In this document: positions 8,513 through 27,290 of the stretch, in pieces
Layout of the letters: each line of letters starts with the position of its first letter
How positions within the stretch are numbered: the stretch's first letter is position 1
Origin: Bacteroidia bacterium
Lineage (GTDB): Bacteria; Bacteroidota; Bacteroidia; 2-12-FULL-35-15
Assembly: GCA_030654175.1 (NCBI GenBank)
Contig: JAURXZ010000030.1
Location: forward strand, 434,001-498,000
Length of the DNA: 64,000 bases
Direction of reading: 5' to 3'
The notes under the pieces: generated by a model
What the model saw: only the letters and a program-made list of their open reading frames with translations
Told to the model about the DNA's origin: nothing
Databases searched by the model: none
Translations under genes and position numbers: made by a program

Positions 8513-9979
8513 ATGATCACATTATTATTGATATTTTTCCCTTTACTCGCAGCACTATTGCTGTTAATGGTAAAAGGCGAACAAGTAAAAAAAATTGCAT
8601 TAGGTGCAGCAATTATAGAATTTGTAATTTCCATTTTTGCCCTTACTCAATTTCAATACAATGCCAATGTACAATTTGAAGCAAGTTATGCCTGGATCCG
8701 GTCTTTAGGAATTACTTTTCACGTAGGTATGGATGGCATTTCATTGCTATTGGTTCTGCTTACAACATTTCTTGTTCCGATAATTATCCTTACCTCTTTT
8801 AATACTAATTATAAAAACCCCGCAATTTTTTACTCATTGATCTTATCAATGCAAATGGCACTAATAGGAGTGTTTGTATCACTTGACGGATTCCTGTTTT
8901 ATGTATTTTGGGAATTAGCATTAATTCCTATTTATTTTATCTGCTTGCTTTGGGGCGGGGAAGACAGAGCAAAGATCACCTTCAAATTTTTCATTTATAC
9001 ATTAGCCGGTAGTTTATTGATGTTACTTGGATTAATTTATTTATACCAACATACCGAAGGCACTCACTCCTTCAATATTGATGCTCTTTACAAAGCCGGA
9101 CAAAGCCTGGATGCTGTTCATCAAGGCTATGTTTTTGTTGCCCTGTTTATGGCCTTCGCTATTAAAATGCCGATATTTCCATTTCACACCTGGCAGCCCG
9201 ACACCTATACAACTGCTCCAACAACTGGAACAATGCTTCTTTCAGGCATCATGTTAAAAATGGGTACTTATGGTTTAATACGCTGGTTATTGCCTGTTGT
9301 GCCTTTAGGTCTCGACCATTGGGGCAATACAGCTATTATCCTTTCGGTGATAGGGATTGTATATGCATCATGCATCGCCATCGCTCAAAAAGATTTTAAA
9401 CGTTTGATCGCTTATTCATCAATCGCACACGTTGGTTTGATCTCAGCAGGTATTTTAGCAGCTAATGTACAGGGTATGCAAGGTGCTATGGTGCAGATGT
9501 TGAGCCATGGAGTTAACGTTGTTGGTTTATTTTTTATCGTTGATATTATTCAACAACGTACCGGCAAACGTGATTTTGTTTCATTGGGTGGGATTCGAAA
9601 TGTAAATCCACAATTTGCTGTTTTATTTTTAATTGTATTGTTAGGTAGTGTGGCGCTGCCACTTACAAATGGCTTTATAGGCGAGTTTTTATTGCTTAAC
9701 GGACTTTATCAATACAGTTCATGGCTTGCAGCCTTGGCTGGATTGAGCGTTATTTTAGGCGCTGTTTATATGTTGCGTAGTTATCAATCAATTATGTTGG
9801 GAGAAACAAATGCTGTCACCTCCACTTTTGCTCCTTTATCAGGAAATGAAAAAACAGTATTAGTCATTTTGTGCGCTGCAATTATTGGATTTGGAATTTA
9901 TCCAAAACCTTTGTTAGACATTGCTGAACCGGCTGTTACCAAATTGGTTGAAGGGGTTCAAACAGCATTAGGACGATAG
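8513..9979 (+). CDS. nuoM: NADH-quinone oxidoreductase subunit M (antiporter-like)
   Basis: Antiporter-like membrane subunit of complex I, 488 residues with about 14 transmembrane segments. The family signature YVFWELALIPIYFICLLWGG carries the TM5 glutamate, and PFHTWQPDTYTTAPTTGTML and AYSSIAHVGLI match the TM7-TM8 region. The Asp/Gln differences from NuoL in the PFHTWQPD motif separate M from L. The gap to nuoL is 41 bp and to nuoN 93 bp. Confidence 0.97.
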   Translation: MITLLLIFFPLLAALLLLMVKGEQVKKIALGAAIIEFVISIFALTQFQYNANVQFEASYAWIRSLGITFHVGMDGISLLLVLLTTFLVPIIILTSFNTNYKNPAIFYSLILSMQMALIGVFVSLDGFLFYVFWELALIPIYFICLLWGGEDRAKITFKFFIYTLAGSLLMLLGLIYLYQHTEGTHSFNIDALYKAGQSLDAVHQGYVFVALFMAFAIKMPIFPFHTWQPDTYTTAPTTGTMLLSGIMLKMGTYGLIRWLLPVVPLGLDHWGNTAIILSVIGIVYASCIAIAQKDFKRLIAYSSIAHVGLISAGILAANVQGMQGAMVQMLSHGVNVVGLFFIVDIIQQRTGKRDFVSLGGIRNVNPQFAVLFLIVLLGSVALPLTNGFIGEFLLLNGLYQYSSWLAALAGLSVILGAVYMLRSYQSIMLGETNAVTSTFAPLSGNEKTVLVILCAAIIGFGIYPKPLLDIAEPAVTKLVEGVQTALGR

Positions 9980-10032
9980 ATTATCTTCCAAAAGCTGAGA
10001 GTTGAAAGCATAAATAAATATAGAATAAAGAG

Positions 10033-10061
10033 ATTCGTAATTCGTTAAAATTCGTAATTCG
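10033..10061 (+). repeat. ATTCGTAATTCG half-element before nuoN
   Basis: Two copies of ATTCGTAATTCG separated by TTAAA lie 11 bp upstream of the nuoN ATG. The 29-bp unit is identical to the 3' end of the longer element upstream of alaS (24500-24609) and differs at one base from the one upstream of murB (42577-42688). All three end 9-11 bp before a start codon. Confidence 0.75.
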
Positions 10062-10072
10062 CAGAAACATAT

Positions 10073-11443
10073 ATGAAAGCATTAGTATTACTTTCTTCAT
10101 TGGGTTTAATATCACTACTTGCTGAAATTTTCAGCTTTAAAAAATTGCTGTATCCTTTTGTGTTAATAGGATTAGTGGCTACATTCATTTTTAATCTTAC
10201 TGATTGGAATACGAATATCACCTATTTTAAAATGATGCATTACGATAACTATGCAGTTGCATTTACATCGGTAATATTAGTAATTGCGTTCTTATGGTTC
10301 TTAATGTCTGAAAGCTATTTCAAAGAAGAAACAAGTCTTACCGATCATTTCGCCTTGATCCTGTTTGCTTTAGCAGGTACAGTTATTATGGTTTCTTATA
10401 CCAATATGACCATGTTATTTTTAGGCATCGAAATTCTTTCTATCTCCATGTATATTTTAGCGGGAAGTAAAAAAGATGATCTTGGTTCTAACGAAGCTGC
10501 TTTCAAATATTTAATTATGGGAGCTTTTGCCACCGGATTTTTATTGTTCGGGATCACTTTAATTTATGGTTCTACAGGCTCTTTTGATCTAACTGAAATA
10601 AGTAATTTTGTAACATCACATCAAGGTACTGTTCCTTCTATTTTTTACGCAGGGGTTTTACTGATGTTGATCGGTTTATCATTTAAAGTTTCAGCTGCAC
10701 CATTTCATTTTTGGGCACCGGATGTATATCAGGGGGCACCAACTGTGATAACAGCATTCATGGCAACAATAGTAAAAACCGCTGCTTTTGCTGCTTTCCT
10801 GCGTTTATTCTCAACAAGTTTTGCAAGTGTTAATGATACCTGGGTGAACATTGTTTGGGTAATGGCAGCATTAACACTGTTAGTTGGAAACATTACAGCT
10901 GTGATGCAAACTAGTACTAAGCGTATGTTAGCCTATTCAAGTGTGGCACATGCCGGATATATGTTATTGGCACTATTAGCAGGAAACAGCTATTCAAGTA
11001 GCGCTATTTTATTCTATACCACCGCCTATTCAATAGGATCAATTGCTACATTTTGTATTTTAAATATTATCACAAATGCAAAAGGCAACGATACTGTAGA
11101 TTCCTTCAACGGTCTTGGAAAATCAAATCCATTCTTAGCATTTGTAATGACAGTTGCATTATTATCATTAGCTGGTATTCCTCCAACAGCAGGCTTTTTC
11201 GCAAAGTATTATATTTTTACTGCAGCCTTCCAAAGTGGATTTACAGGATTGGTTTTGATTGCAATTGTAGCATCATTAGTTGGTGTATACTATTACTTTA
11301 GAATAATTATTGCCATGTATTTTAAAGAAAGTACTGACGAAACTATTACAGTAAAAATAAATCACAAGATCTTGTTGATCACTGTTGCCATAGCAATCAT
11401 CGCTTTGGGACTGTTTCCTGATTTTATAATTAGGTTATTATAA
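10073..11443 (+). CDS. nuoN: NADH-quinone oxidoreductase subunit N (antiporter-like)
   Basis: Third antiporter-like proton-channel subunit, 456 residues and strongly hydrophobic. Supporting segments are FLGIEILSISMYILAG (TM5 glutamate), APFHFWAPDVYQGAPTVITAFMAT, MLAYSSVAHAGYMLLAL, and a C-terminal ALLSLAGIPPTAGFFAKYYIF typical of NuoN. It is the last gene of the operon: a 197-bp gap follows before an unrelated gene with its own promoter. No clear intrinsic terminator is seen after the stop. Confidence 0.97.
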   Translation: MKALVLLSSLGLISLLAEIFSFKKLLYPFVLIGLVATFIFNLTDWNTNITYFKMMHYDNYAVAFTSVILVIAFLWFLMSESYFKEETSLTDHFALILFALAGTVIMVSYTNMTMLFLGIEILSISMYILAGSKKDDLGSNEAAFKYLIMGAFATGFLLFGITLIYGSTGSFDLTEISNFVTSHQGTVPSIFYAGVLLMLIGLSFKVSAAPFHFWAPDVYQGAPTVITAFMATIVKTAAFAAFLRLFSTSFASVNDTWVNIVWVMAALTLLVGNITAVMQTSTKRMLAYSSVAHAGYMLLALLAGNSYSSSAILFYTTAYSIGSIATFCILNIITNAKGNDTVDSFNGLGKSNPFLAFVMTVALLSLAGIPPTAGFFAKYYIFTAAFQSGFTGLVLIAIVASLVGVYYYFRIIIAMYFKESTDETITVKINHKILLITVAIAIIALGLFPDFIIRLL

Positions 11444-11570
11444 AATTTTAAAGATGATAAATTGCGTAGTATTCTATTATATAAGTGAATACTCGTTCTA
11501 AATCCCCATTGTCACCGTTAATTATCCATTGTGTAAAAGCAAAATAACAGAACTCGATTTATTTCACCTC

Positions 11571-11603
11571 TTTCAGTTTATTAAAAAAACTTGCGTAACT
11601 TTG
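11571..11603 (+). promoter_or_regulatory. Probable promoter of first collagen-like gene
   Basis: TAACTTTG at 11596-11603 matches the Bacteroidota -7 consensus TAnnTTTG. A TTTC sits 21 bp upstream at 11571, a weak match to the -33 TTTG. The same block, including about 40 bp of leader with GATTTGAAATT and CTGATCAAA, is conserved upstream of the second gene. Confidence 0.55.
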
Positions 11604-11640
11604 ATAGCAGCGGATTTGAAATTCTGGCTGATCAAAAACT

Positions 11641-16332
<4,692 letters not shown>

Positions 16333-16384
16333 GGTCTTTGAAAGGTGCTAACCATTATATACTCTTTTCGTGAAGGCATATAAA

Positions 16385-16410
16385 GCGAATAAAAATTTCT
16401 CTTTATTCGC
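16385..16410 (+). terminator. Weak hairpin after first collagen-like gene
   Basis: A 9-bp perfect stem, GCGAATAAA with TTTATTCGC, with an 8-base loop lies 53 bp after the stop codon. No T tract follows, so it may be an mRNA-stabilising hairpin instead of an intrinsic terminator. Confidence 0.35.
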
Positions 16411-16467
16411 GCAATACACCCGAAACTCGATTATTAGACATCTCCCTGTTTATTTCGAAAACTTGTT

Positions 16468-16475
16468 TACCTTTG
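16468..16475 (+). promoter_or_regulatory. Probable -7 element of second collagen-like gene
   Basis: TACCTTTG matches TAnnTTTG and lies at the same place, relative to the start codon, as TAACTTTG of the upstream paralogue. The intervening leader is also conserved, so the promoter was copied with the gene. A -33 TTTG at the right spacing is not evident. Confidence 0.5.
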
Positions 16476-16505
16476 GTATAAGCAGATATTTGAAATTTTA
16501 GCTGA

Positions 16506-21194
<4,689 letters not shown>

Positions 21195-21306
21195 TCATTT
21201 AGAGATATTACTTAATTTTTTCAAAACTCATTTTCTTATCAATACCTTAAACCTTTTTTGACTATTTTCGTAAAAAAGGATATTATTTAGTTACAAAATT
21301 CTATTT

Positions 21307-21867
21307 ATGGATGAAAATGATATTATAAAAGGCTGTTTAAAAAACAATCGTGAAAGCCAAAAAGCTTTATATGATTACTATTATAATAAAATGCTTGGCG
21401 TTTGTTTGCGCTATTCAAAAGATAGCGATGAAGCTAAAGAAATTCTTCACGAAGGTTTTTTTAAAGTTTTCGCTGATCTTAAAAACTTTAAGGCTGCTGA
21501 ATCCTTTGAAGGCTGGATAAAAAAAATAATGGTAAATGCTGCTATCGACTATTTACATAAAAACAAGCAAAACCTCATTGTTAGCACTTTTAATGCAAAT
21601 AAAACCGTTGCAAATACGTTGGACGAAATAAGTGATGAAGAGCTTATTTTAAATATTGATAAAAAAGAAATTTTAAAAGCCGTTCAAGAGTTAACACCAG
21701 CCTATAGAAAAGTTTTTAACCTATATCTGATCGAAGAACGCACTCACAAACAAATAGCTGAAATGCTCGACATTAGTGAGGATACATCAGAATCAAATCT
21801 GTCGAAAGCAAAATTTAATTTGCGTAAAAACATACAGCAAATAATAACAAAACCGGATGGTAAATAA
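21307..21867 (+). CDS. ECF-type RNA polymerase sigma factor
   Basis: A 186-residue sigma-70 family protein. Region 2 spans about residues 10-85, with YDYYYNKMLGVCLRYSKDSDEAKEILHEGFFKVF and FEGWIKKIMVNAAIDYLH. Region 4 spans about 115-175, with VQELTPAYRKVFNLYLIEER, HKQIAEMLDISEDTSESNL, the helix-turn-helix for -35/-33 recognition. No extra C-terminal domain is present. It overlaps the next gene by 11 bp, so they are translationally coupled. A weak TATTTTCG lies 37 bp upstream. Its regulon is unknown; the adjacent collagen-like genes are candidates only by position. Confidence 0.93.
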   Translation: MDENDIIKGCLKNNRESQKALYDYYYNKMLGVCLRYSKDSDEAKEILHEGFFKVFADLKNFKAAESFEGWIKKIMVNAAIDYLHKNKQNLIVSTFNANKTVANTLDEISDEELILNIDKKEILKAVQELTPAYRKVFNLYLIEERTHKQIAEMLDISEDTSESNLSKAKFNLRKNIQQIITKPDGK

Positions 21868-22618
21868 AAAGCATAACAGTAAGCTTGACGAAGTAATTAA
21901 AGAAACATTAAGTAATTACGAAGCATCAAACAGTATAGCTGATTGGGCAAAAATGGAAAGAATGTTGGATGCAGCTCCTAAATCAAATTCGTTTAGGTAT
22001 AAACACAAACTTTTATCCATTTTCGAATCAGAAAAGGGTGCCCCGAAATCAAAGGTTGCAAAATGGATATTTTCTCCTTATTTTCTTATTGCTTTGGTAT
22101 TGGTAGTAGGCGCATATTTCCTTTTCAACATATTAAACTCGCCTAAAACCATTGAAGATACAACTGATTCGGCAACAAAAGTAATTATAGGTGCAGATAC
22201 TTTGCAAACGATACCTCCTGTTTTACCTGTGGATGTTTTAAGCGCGGCAAGCAAAATAGAACTGCCTAAAGACTCCATAAAAACTGAGCCTTCCGCTGAA
22301 GAGGATCTGGTAAAAACAGATGATATAGAAACTGCTAAAAAAGAAGCTTTACTGGCTAAGGAAGCTGCTTTAATTGAAAAAGCAAAGCTCAAGAAAGAGC
22401 AGATCATCAAAAAAGAGTTAATTGCTAAAAAAGATTCAGCAAAAGCTGCTAGCAAAGAATTGAACGAAAAAAATGTAATAAACCCGGTTGAGGAAGAGAA
22501 TAAAGAGCAATCTATCATTCCATTGGGCCGGAATAATTTTCTTTTATACAATAATTCGGATAGCGCGAAGAAGAGTCAAATTCAACAAGCAAAAGACACT
22601 TTGAAAGGCCCTAATTAG
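21857..22618 (+). CDS. Single-pass membrane protein coupled to ECF sigma factor
   Basis: A 253-residue protein starting inside the sigma-factor gene. It has about 70 N-terminal cytoplasmic residues including a SIADWAKMERMLDAAPKS segment common in proteins next to Bacteroidota sigma factors, then one transmembrane helix (FLIALVLVVGAYFLFNIL) near residue 75. The rest is a charged Lys/Glu/Ala-rich stretch, probably periplasmic and helical. The layout fits an anti-sigma factor or sensor, but no zinc-binding anti-sigma motif (HxxxCxxC) is present. The role is inferred from overlap and topology. Confidence 0.75.
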   Translation: MVNKKHNSKLDEVIKETLSNYEASNSIADWAKMERMLDAAPKSNSFRYKHKLLSIFESEKGAPKSKVAKWIFSPYFLIALVLVVGAYFLFNILNSPKTIEDTTDSATKVIIGADTLQTIPPVLPVDVLSAASKIELPKDSIKTEPSAEEDLVKTDDIETAKKEALLAKEAALIEKAKLKKEQIIKKELIAKKDSAKAASKELNEKNVINPVEEENKEQSIIPLGRNNFLLYNNSDSAKKSQIQQAKDTLKGPN

Positions 22619-22663
22619 GTCAACTTGGTGTGTTATTCTTTCGTAATAAATATTTAGAAGTTT

Positions 22664-23059
22664 TTAAAATTTTGAGCCCAGATCAAGCAGGCGGCTCTTA
22701 ATGGACCTTAATTTATTTTCAATTTCAGAAAATTGATTTTTCTCAATTTTGGATTCGTGTTTAACAACTTTGCGGTTTTCCTTTAAATATTTTTTTGCGC
22801 CTTCCAGGGTCAAACCTTGCTCCTTTACAAGGTTATAGATCACTTTAAAATTATCAATATCCTCTTTAGTAAATAACCGGTTGCCCTTTTTATTTTTCTT
22901 GGGTTTGATAATATCAAATTCACCCTCCCAAAAGCGGATCAGAGAAGTGTTTACATCAAACATTTCAGCTACTTCCCCAATGGAATAGAATAATTTAACA
23001 ATATCACTTTCTTTGTAAGGCACCCGGGGTTTATTGATTATTGAATTAATGCTTTGCAA
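22664..23059 (-). CDS. MerR-family transcriptional regulator
   Basis: A 131-residue protein with an N-terminal MerR winged helix: FYSIGEVAEMFDVNTSLIRFWEGEF is the recognition helix region and NRLFTKEDIDNFKVIYNLV the wing and second helix. The C-terminal part is a coiled-coil dimerisation helix with no cysteine pair or ligand domain, so metal or drug sensing is unlikely. In Bacteroidota such genes often sit beside an M23 peptidase and alaS, as here. The target is unknown. Confidence 0.9.
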   Translation of the reverse strand: MQSINSIINKPRVPYKESDIVKLFYSIGEVAEMFDVNTSLIRFWEGEFDIIKPKKNKKGNRLFTKEDIDNFKVIYNLVKEQGLTLEGAKKYLKENRKVVKHESKIEKNQFSEIENKLRSIKSRLLDLGSKF

Positions 23060-23163
23060 ATTGTTTCAAACAAATATAAAATTATTTTTACAGATTAAAT
23101 AATTAATTAAACAAGTTCGCTGAAAGGTTTATGAATGCATTTATTGTAATTTGATTGCTGACT

Positions 23164-23262
23164 GCGTTAGGGATTGCAGCGTAAATCCTTTACTGCCGCC
23201 ATTTAGCGGCAGTAAAGATTGAAGTGAAAAGCCCGGCTCTTTCTTTTCAGAAAGAGAACGCC
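23164..23262 (+). repeat. Two-hairpin dispersed repeat, copy 1
   Basis: Constant blocks GCGTTAGGGATTG, GATTGAAGTGAAAAGCCCG and GAACGCC frame two palindromes. Stem 1 is CTTTACTGCCGC / GCGGCAGTAAAG and stem 2 is CTCTTTCT / AGAAAGAG. The other copies are at 28872-28960, 31572-31666 and 58867-58953. It lies between the 3' end of the M23 gene and the start of the MerR gene. Confidence 0.85.
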
Positions 23263-23302
23263 AAAAAAAGTAAAACAGGAATTCACTCCTCATGTCTGAA
23301 AC

Positions 23303-24274
23303 TTAATCAAACGATTGCGATGATTGTGATGAAAGCTCTATCAGTTTTTGATATTGCTCAGGAGTCAGGTCATTATAGTAATAGTTAATGGGATTCATTT
23401 TTTCACCGGCCTTCATCACTTCGTAATGCACATGGGGCGCAGTTGACAGCCCGGTACTTCCCACATAACCTATTAATTGCCCTCTTTTTACCACTTGTCC
23501 TGCCCTCACGGCCATTTTACTCATGTGCCCGTAAAGTGTTTTATAACCATATCCATGATTAATAACAATGTGGTTTCCATACCCCTGTGCCAATGCATCG
23601 GCACGCTCTATGGTTCCATCCCCTGTAGAATATATTTCTGTGCCCTGCGCGGCAGCAAAATCCATTCCGGGGTGAAATTCAGCAGTTTTGTAAATTGGAT
23701 GTGTGCGCCAACCAAAGCCGGAAGGTTGATGTCTCAGATCTTCGTTGGAAATAGGCTGTATGGCAGGAATAGATGCCAATAATTTCTCTTTTCCTTTCAC
23801 CAAAACCACCACCTCATCAAAAGATTTTGATTGAATATACAACTGCTTGCTGATCATATCAAGGCGTTTACTGGTTTCCACCATTAAAGCTGAATTGTTG
23901 TAACCCTGAAGTTCCTTATACCTGTCAACTCCACCAAAACCAGCCTGGCGTATGCTTGCAGGTATCGGTTCTGCTTCAAAAATGGTACGGTACACATTGT
24001 TATCCCGTTCCTGAATATCACCCAATACCTCGGTGATCTGCCCCATGCGGCTATTTAAAAGTTCGTATTGCAAGGTGAGTTCAGAAATTTCCCGTTGCAA
24101 CTGTTTCTCTTTTGGAGAGTCTAAATATTTATAGGCAATTAAAATAGTAATAGTAGCAAACACCAGGCCTATTGCCAAATAAGACAATACCTGTATAACA
24201 CGCTTGCGCATGGGCACAATGGCTTTTTCAAAAGACAGGGATTTACTATTGTATTTATAATTTACCTTACTCAT
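23303..24274 (-). CDS. M23-family metallopeptidase, membrane anchored
   Basis: A likely peptidoglycan endopeptidase of 323 residues. The cytoplasmic N-terminus is followed by one membrane helix near residues 27-47 (VLSYLAIGLVFATITILIAY), a helical linker to about residue 180, and a C-terminal LytM/M23 domain. Zinc ligands are visible as His201 and Asp205 (HPGMD) and His283 (HVHYE), with His281 the probable catalytic base; YGNHIVINHGYGYKTLYGHM is the usual fold core. All catalytic residues are present. It is divergently oriented to alaS, a common Bacteroidota arrangement. Confidence 0.94.
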   Translation of the reverse strand: MSKVNYKYNSKSLSFEKAIVPMRKRVIQVLSYLAIGLVFATITILIAYKYLDSPKEKQLQREISELTLQYELLNSRMGQITEVLGDIQERDNNVYRTIFEAEPIPASIRQAGFGGVDRYKELQGYNNSALMVETSKRLDMISKQLYIQSKSFDEVVVLVKGKEKLLASIPAIQPISNEDLRHQPSGFGWRTHPIYKTAEFHPGMDFAAAQGTEIYSTGDGTIERADALAQGYGNHIVINHGYGYKTLYGHMSKMAVRAGQVVKRGQLIGYVGSTGLSTAPHVHYEVMKAGEKMNPINYYYNDLTPEQYQKLIELSSQSSQSFD

Positions 24275-24618
24275 TTAATCAATAATTGCGGATCTCGGAT
24301 TGCCAAAATTGCGGAATTCATTTTACAACATGAGGTCAAAAAATCCGAAATCAAAATTCCCTTTTTGAAGAAAAAATAATTCTTTGTGAGTTTCTTTACC
24401 ACATCTAATGCGAATTTACACAAATAAACTAAATTTGCAATCCAATTGAATCAATAAGCAATTTAACAATTTTGCAGTAGGCAATTTAATAATCGCTTAC
24501 AGAATGTCAACCTGAAGTTGTTTCAGGTTCTCAAAAGCTTATGCTGAAACAAGTTCAGCATAACCAAAGAACAAACATAGATTCGTAATTCGTTAAAATT
24601 CGTAATTCGTAGTATAAA
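24275..24618. other. Divergent intergenic region between M23 peptidase and alaS
   Basis: This gap of 344 bp holds a TAAATTTG (24430-24437) fitting the -7 consensus for alaS without a good -33 match, then AT-rich words such as CAATTTAACAATTTTGCAG, and finally the 110-bp repeat element that runs to 10 bp before the alaS ATG. No gene is seen in it. Confidence 0.5.
24500..24609 (+). repeat. 110-bp two-palindrome element upstream of alaS
   Basis: Two hairpins, AACCTGAAGTTGTTTCAGGTT and ATGCTGAAACAAGTTCAGCAT, are followed by AAAGAACAAACATAG and the double ATTCGTAATTCG. About 88 percent of bases, judged by eye, match the inverted copy at 42577-42688 upstream of murB. The 3' end lies 9 bp before the start codon, so it forms the alaS 5' leader. 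Confidence 0.85.
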
Positions 24619-27282
24619 ATGGAATCAAGTAAAGTTCGTCAAACGTTTTTAGATTTTTTTAAGTCGAAAGGACACCAAATAGTACCATCTGCGCCAATGG
24701 TGGTTAAAAATGATCCTACATTGATGTTCATCAATTCGGGTATGGCACCTTTCAAAGATCTGTTTTTGGGAAATGCTCCTATCAAATATCCCCGTGTTGC
24801 CGATACTCAGAAATGTTTACGCGTAAGTGGAAAACACAACGACCTGGAAGAAGTTGGTGTAGACACCTATCACCACACATTGTTTGAAATGCTTGGCAAC
24901 TGGAGCTTTGGCGACTACTTTAAAAAAGAAGCGATCACATGGGCCTGGGAATTACTCACAGAAGTTTATAAAATAGACAAAGAACGTTTATATGTAACCG
25001 TGTTCGAAGGCAGTACTGATGATGGTTTGGGCTTTGATCAGGAAGCGTATGATATATGGAAACAATTTATTCCGGAAGAACGGATCTTAAGAGGAAATAA
25101 AAAAGATAATTTTTGGGAGATGGGTGATACAGGCCCTTGCGGACCTTGTTCCGAAATACACTATGATGGCCGTTCTTCAGAGGATATTGCAAAAATAAAA
25201 GGGGCATCACTTGTAAATAATGATGATCCCCAGGTAATTGAAGTATGGAACAATGTGTTCATGGAATTCAATCGCAAGGCCGATGGAAGTCTTGAAAAAC
25301 TGCCTGCACAACATGTGGATACCGGAATGGGCTTTGAGCGGTTGGTGCGTGTTTTACAAGGTAAACAGTCGAATTATGATACCGATGTTTTTAAACCGAT
25401 ACTTGATAAAATAGAAGAATTAAGTACGCTTGATTACAATCCGGAAAATGAAAATGAACCTAAAAATAAAGATCAACGCACTATAAACATTGCAATGCGT
25501 GTGATAGCAGATCATATACGTGCAATTTCTTTTAGTATTGCTGATGGTCAATTACCTTCCAACACTGGGGCTGGTTATGTTATCCGGAGGATTTTAAGAC
25601 GTGCTATCCGCTATGGCTACCAGTCGTTGAATTTGAAAGAACCGTTTATGTATCAATTGGTTCCTGTGCTTGCAAATCAAATGGGCCAAGCATTTCCGGA
25701 ATTAATTTCACAAAGATCATTGATAGAAAAAGTAATTAAAGAAGAAGAAACTTCTTTTTTCAGAACGCTGGAAAAAGGTATTGAACGTATCAATGCAATT
25801 ATTATTCATAAATCCAATGCCAGTTCAAAAATTGTTGAAGGTAAAGATGCTTTTGAACTATTCGATACGTTTGGTTTCCCTTTAGATCTGACACAATTGA
25901 TCGCAAGAGAAAATAATTTTACCATCGATACAGATGGGTTTAACAAATGTATGGAAGAGCAAAAAAACCGTTCCCGTCAGGCCACAGCTATTGATACAAG
26001 CGATTGGGTATTAGTGGAAGGCCGAAAGACCGAAGAAGGCGGAAGAACATTTGTTGGTTACAAACAACTGGAAAGTGATGCAAAAATTATCCAGTATAGA
26101 AAAGTAAAAGCAAAGGGAAAAGAACAATATCAATTGGTATTGGATAAAACACCGTTCTATGCCGAAAGTGGCGGACAGGTTGGTGATACCGGCTTTTTAG
26201 AATCAGCGAATGAAAAAATAATAATCACCGATACAAAAAAAGAGAACGGAATTATTATTCACTTTACGGATAAATTACCTGAAAATTTAAGCCAGACATT
26301 TGTAGCTAAAGTAAATGCTGAAAGACGTTTGCTTACGGAGAACAATCACAGTGCTACTCACTTATTGCATGCAGCATTGCGTAAGGTATTGGGGACACAT
26401 GTGGAGCAAAAAGGATCATTGGTTAATGATGAATATTTACGCTTCGATTTTTCTCATTTCTCTAAAGTTACAGATGAAGAAATTGCAGAAATAGAATCTA
26501 TCGTTAATCAGAAGATCCGCGAAAATATTTCGTCCGACATAAAAGAAATGTCGATTGATGATGCTCGTAAAACAGGCGCTATGGCTTTGTTTGGCGAGAA
26601 ATATGGAGATGTGGTTCGGGTGGTTACATTTGATAAAAACTATTCAATTGAATTATGTGGCGGTACGCATGTACCGGCAACCGGACAAATAGGATTATTT
26701 AAGATCACTTCAGAAAGTGCTGTAGCGGCCGGGATCAGAAGAATTGAAGCTATAACCTCTGTTAAAGCAGAAGCATTTTTTACTCAACAAACAGCGTTGA
26801 TACATGAATTAAAAACACTTTTGAAAAACCCAAAAGATGTTTTGAAAAGTGTGGAAAATCTGGTGGAACAAAATTCCGAATTGCAAAAACAAATTGAGCA
26901 AATGCTTCGTGAGAAAGCGAAAGGGTTGAAAATAGAATTGCTTACAAAGAAACAAACCATTAACGGGATCAATTTTATTGCAGAAAAAATTGATCTGGAT
27001 TCGGCTGATGCAATAAAAGATCTTTCATTCGAGCTACGTAATCAAATCGATAATTTATTTATGGTACTTGGCGCTGAAGTAAAAGGAAAACCAAGTTTAT
27101 CCGTTATCATTTCTGATAACCTGGTAAAAGATAAAAACTTAAATGCCGGAACAATTGTACGTGAAATAGCAAAAGAAATTCAGGGTAATGGTGGCGGAGC
27201 GGCATTCTACGCTGTTGCAGGTGGCGCTAATTCTCAGGGAATTGCAAAAGCATTGGAGAAAGCCAAGAGTTTTTTGAATTAA
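24619..27282 (+). CDS. alaS: Alanine--tRNA ligase
   Basis: Charges tRNA-Ala and edits mischarged Ser/Gly. The 887 residues are full length: a class II catalytic core ([39 protein letters not shown]), the tRNA-recognition region, the editing domain with zinc ligands HSATH (His577, His581) and CGGTH (Cys680, His684), and the C-terminal DHHA1 domain ending in [14 protein letters not shown]. It is probably monocistronic: the neighbouring gene ung converges. The 5' leader is the repeat element described separately. Confidence 0.98.
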   Translation: MESSKVRQTFLDFFKSKGHQIVPSAPMVVKNDPTLMFINSGMAPFKDLFLGNAPIKYPRVADTQKCLRVSGKHNDLEEVGVDTYHHTLFEMLGNWSFGDYFKKEAITWAWELLTEVYKIDKERLYVTVFEGSTDDGLGFDQEAYDIWKQFIPEERILRGNKKDNFWEMGDTGPCGPCSEIHYDGRSSEDIAKIKGASLVNNDDPQVIEVWNNVFMEFNRKADGSLEKLPAQHVDTGMGFERLVRVLQGKQSNYDTDVFKPILDKIEELSTLDYNPENENEPKNKDQRTINIAMRVIADHIRAISFSIADGQLPSNTGAGYVIRRILRRAIRYGYQSLNLKEPFMYQLVPVLANQMGQAFPELISQRSLIEKVIKEEETSFFRTLEKGIERINAIIIHKSNASSKIVEGKDAFELFDTFGFPLDLTQLIARENNFTIDTDGFNKCMEEQKNRSRQATAIDTSDWVLVEGRKTEEGGRTFVGYKQLESDAKIIQYRKVKAKGKEQYQLVLDKTPFYAESGGQVGDTGFLESANEKIIITDTKKENGIIIHFTDKLPENLSQTFVAKVNAERRLLTENNHSATHLLHAALRKVLGTHVEQKGSLVNDEYLRFDFSHFSKVTDEEIAEIESIVNQKIRENISSDIKEMSIDDARKTGAMALFGEKYGDVVRVVTFDKNYSIELCGGTHVPATGQIGLFKITSESAVAAGIRRIEAITSVKAEAFFTQQTALIHELKTLLKNPKDVLKSVENLVEQNSELQKQIEQMLREKAKGLKIELLTKKQTINGINFIAEKIDLDSADAIKDLSFELRNQIDNLFMVLGAEVKGKPSLSVIISDNLVKDKNLNAGTIVREIAKEIQGNGGGAAFYAVAGGANSQGIAKALEKAKSFLN

Positions 27283-27290
27283 GTATTATA

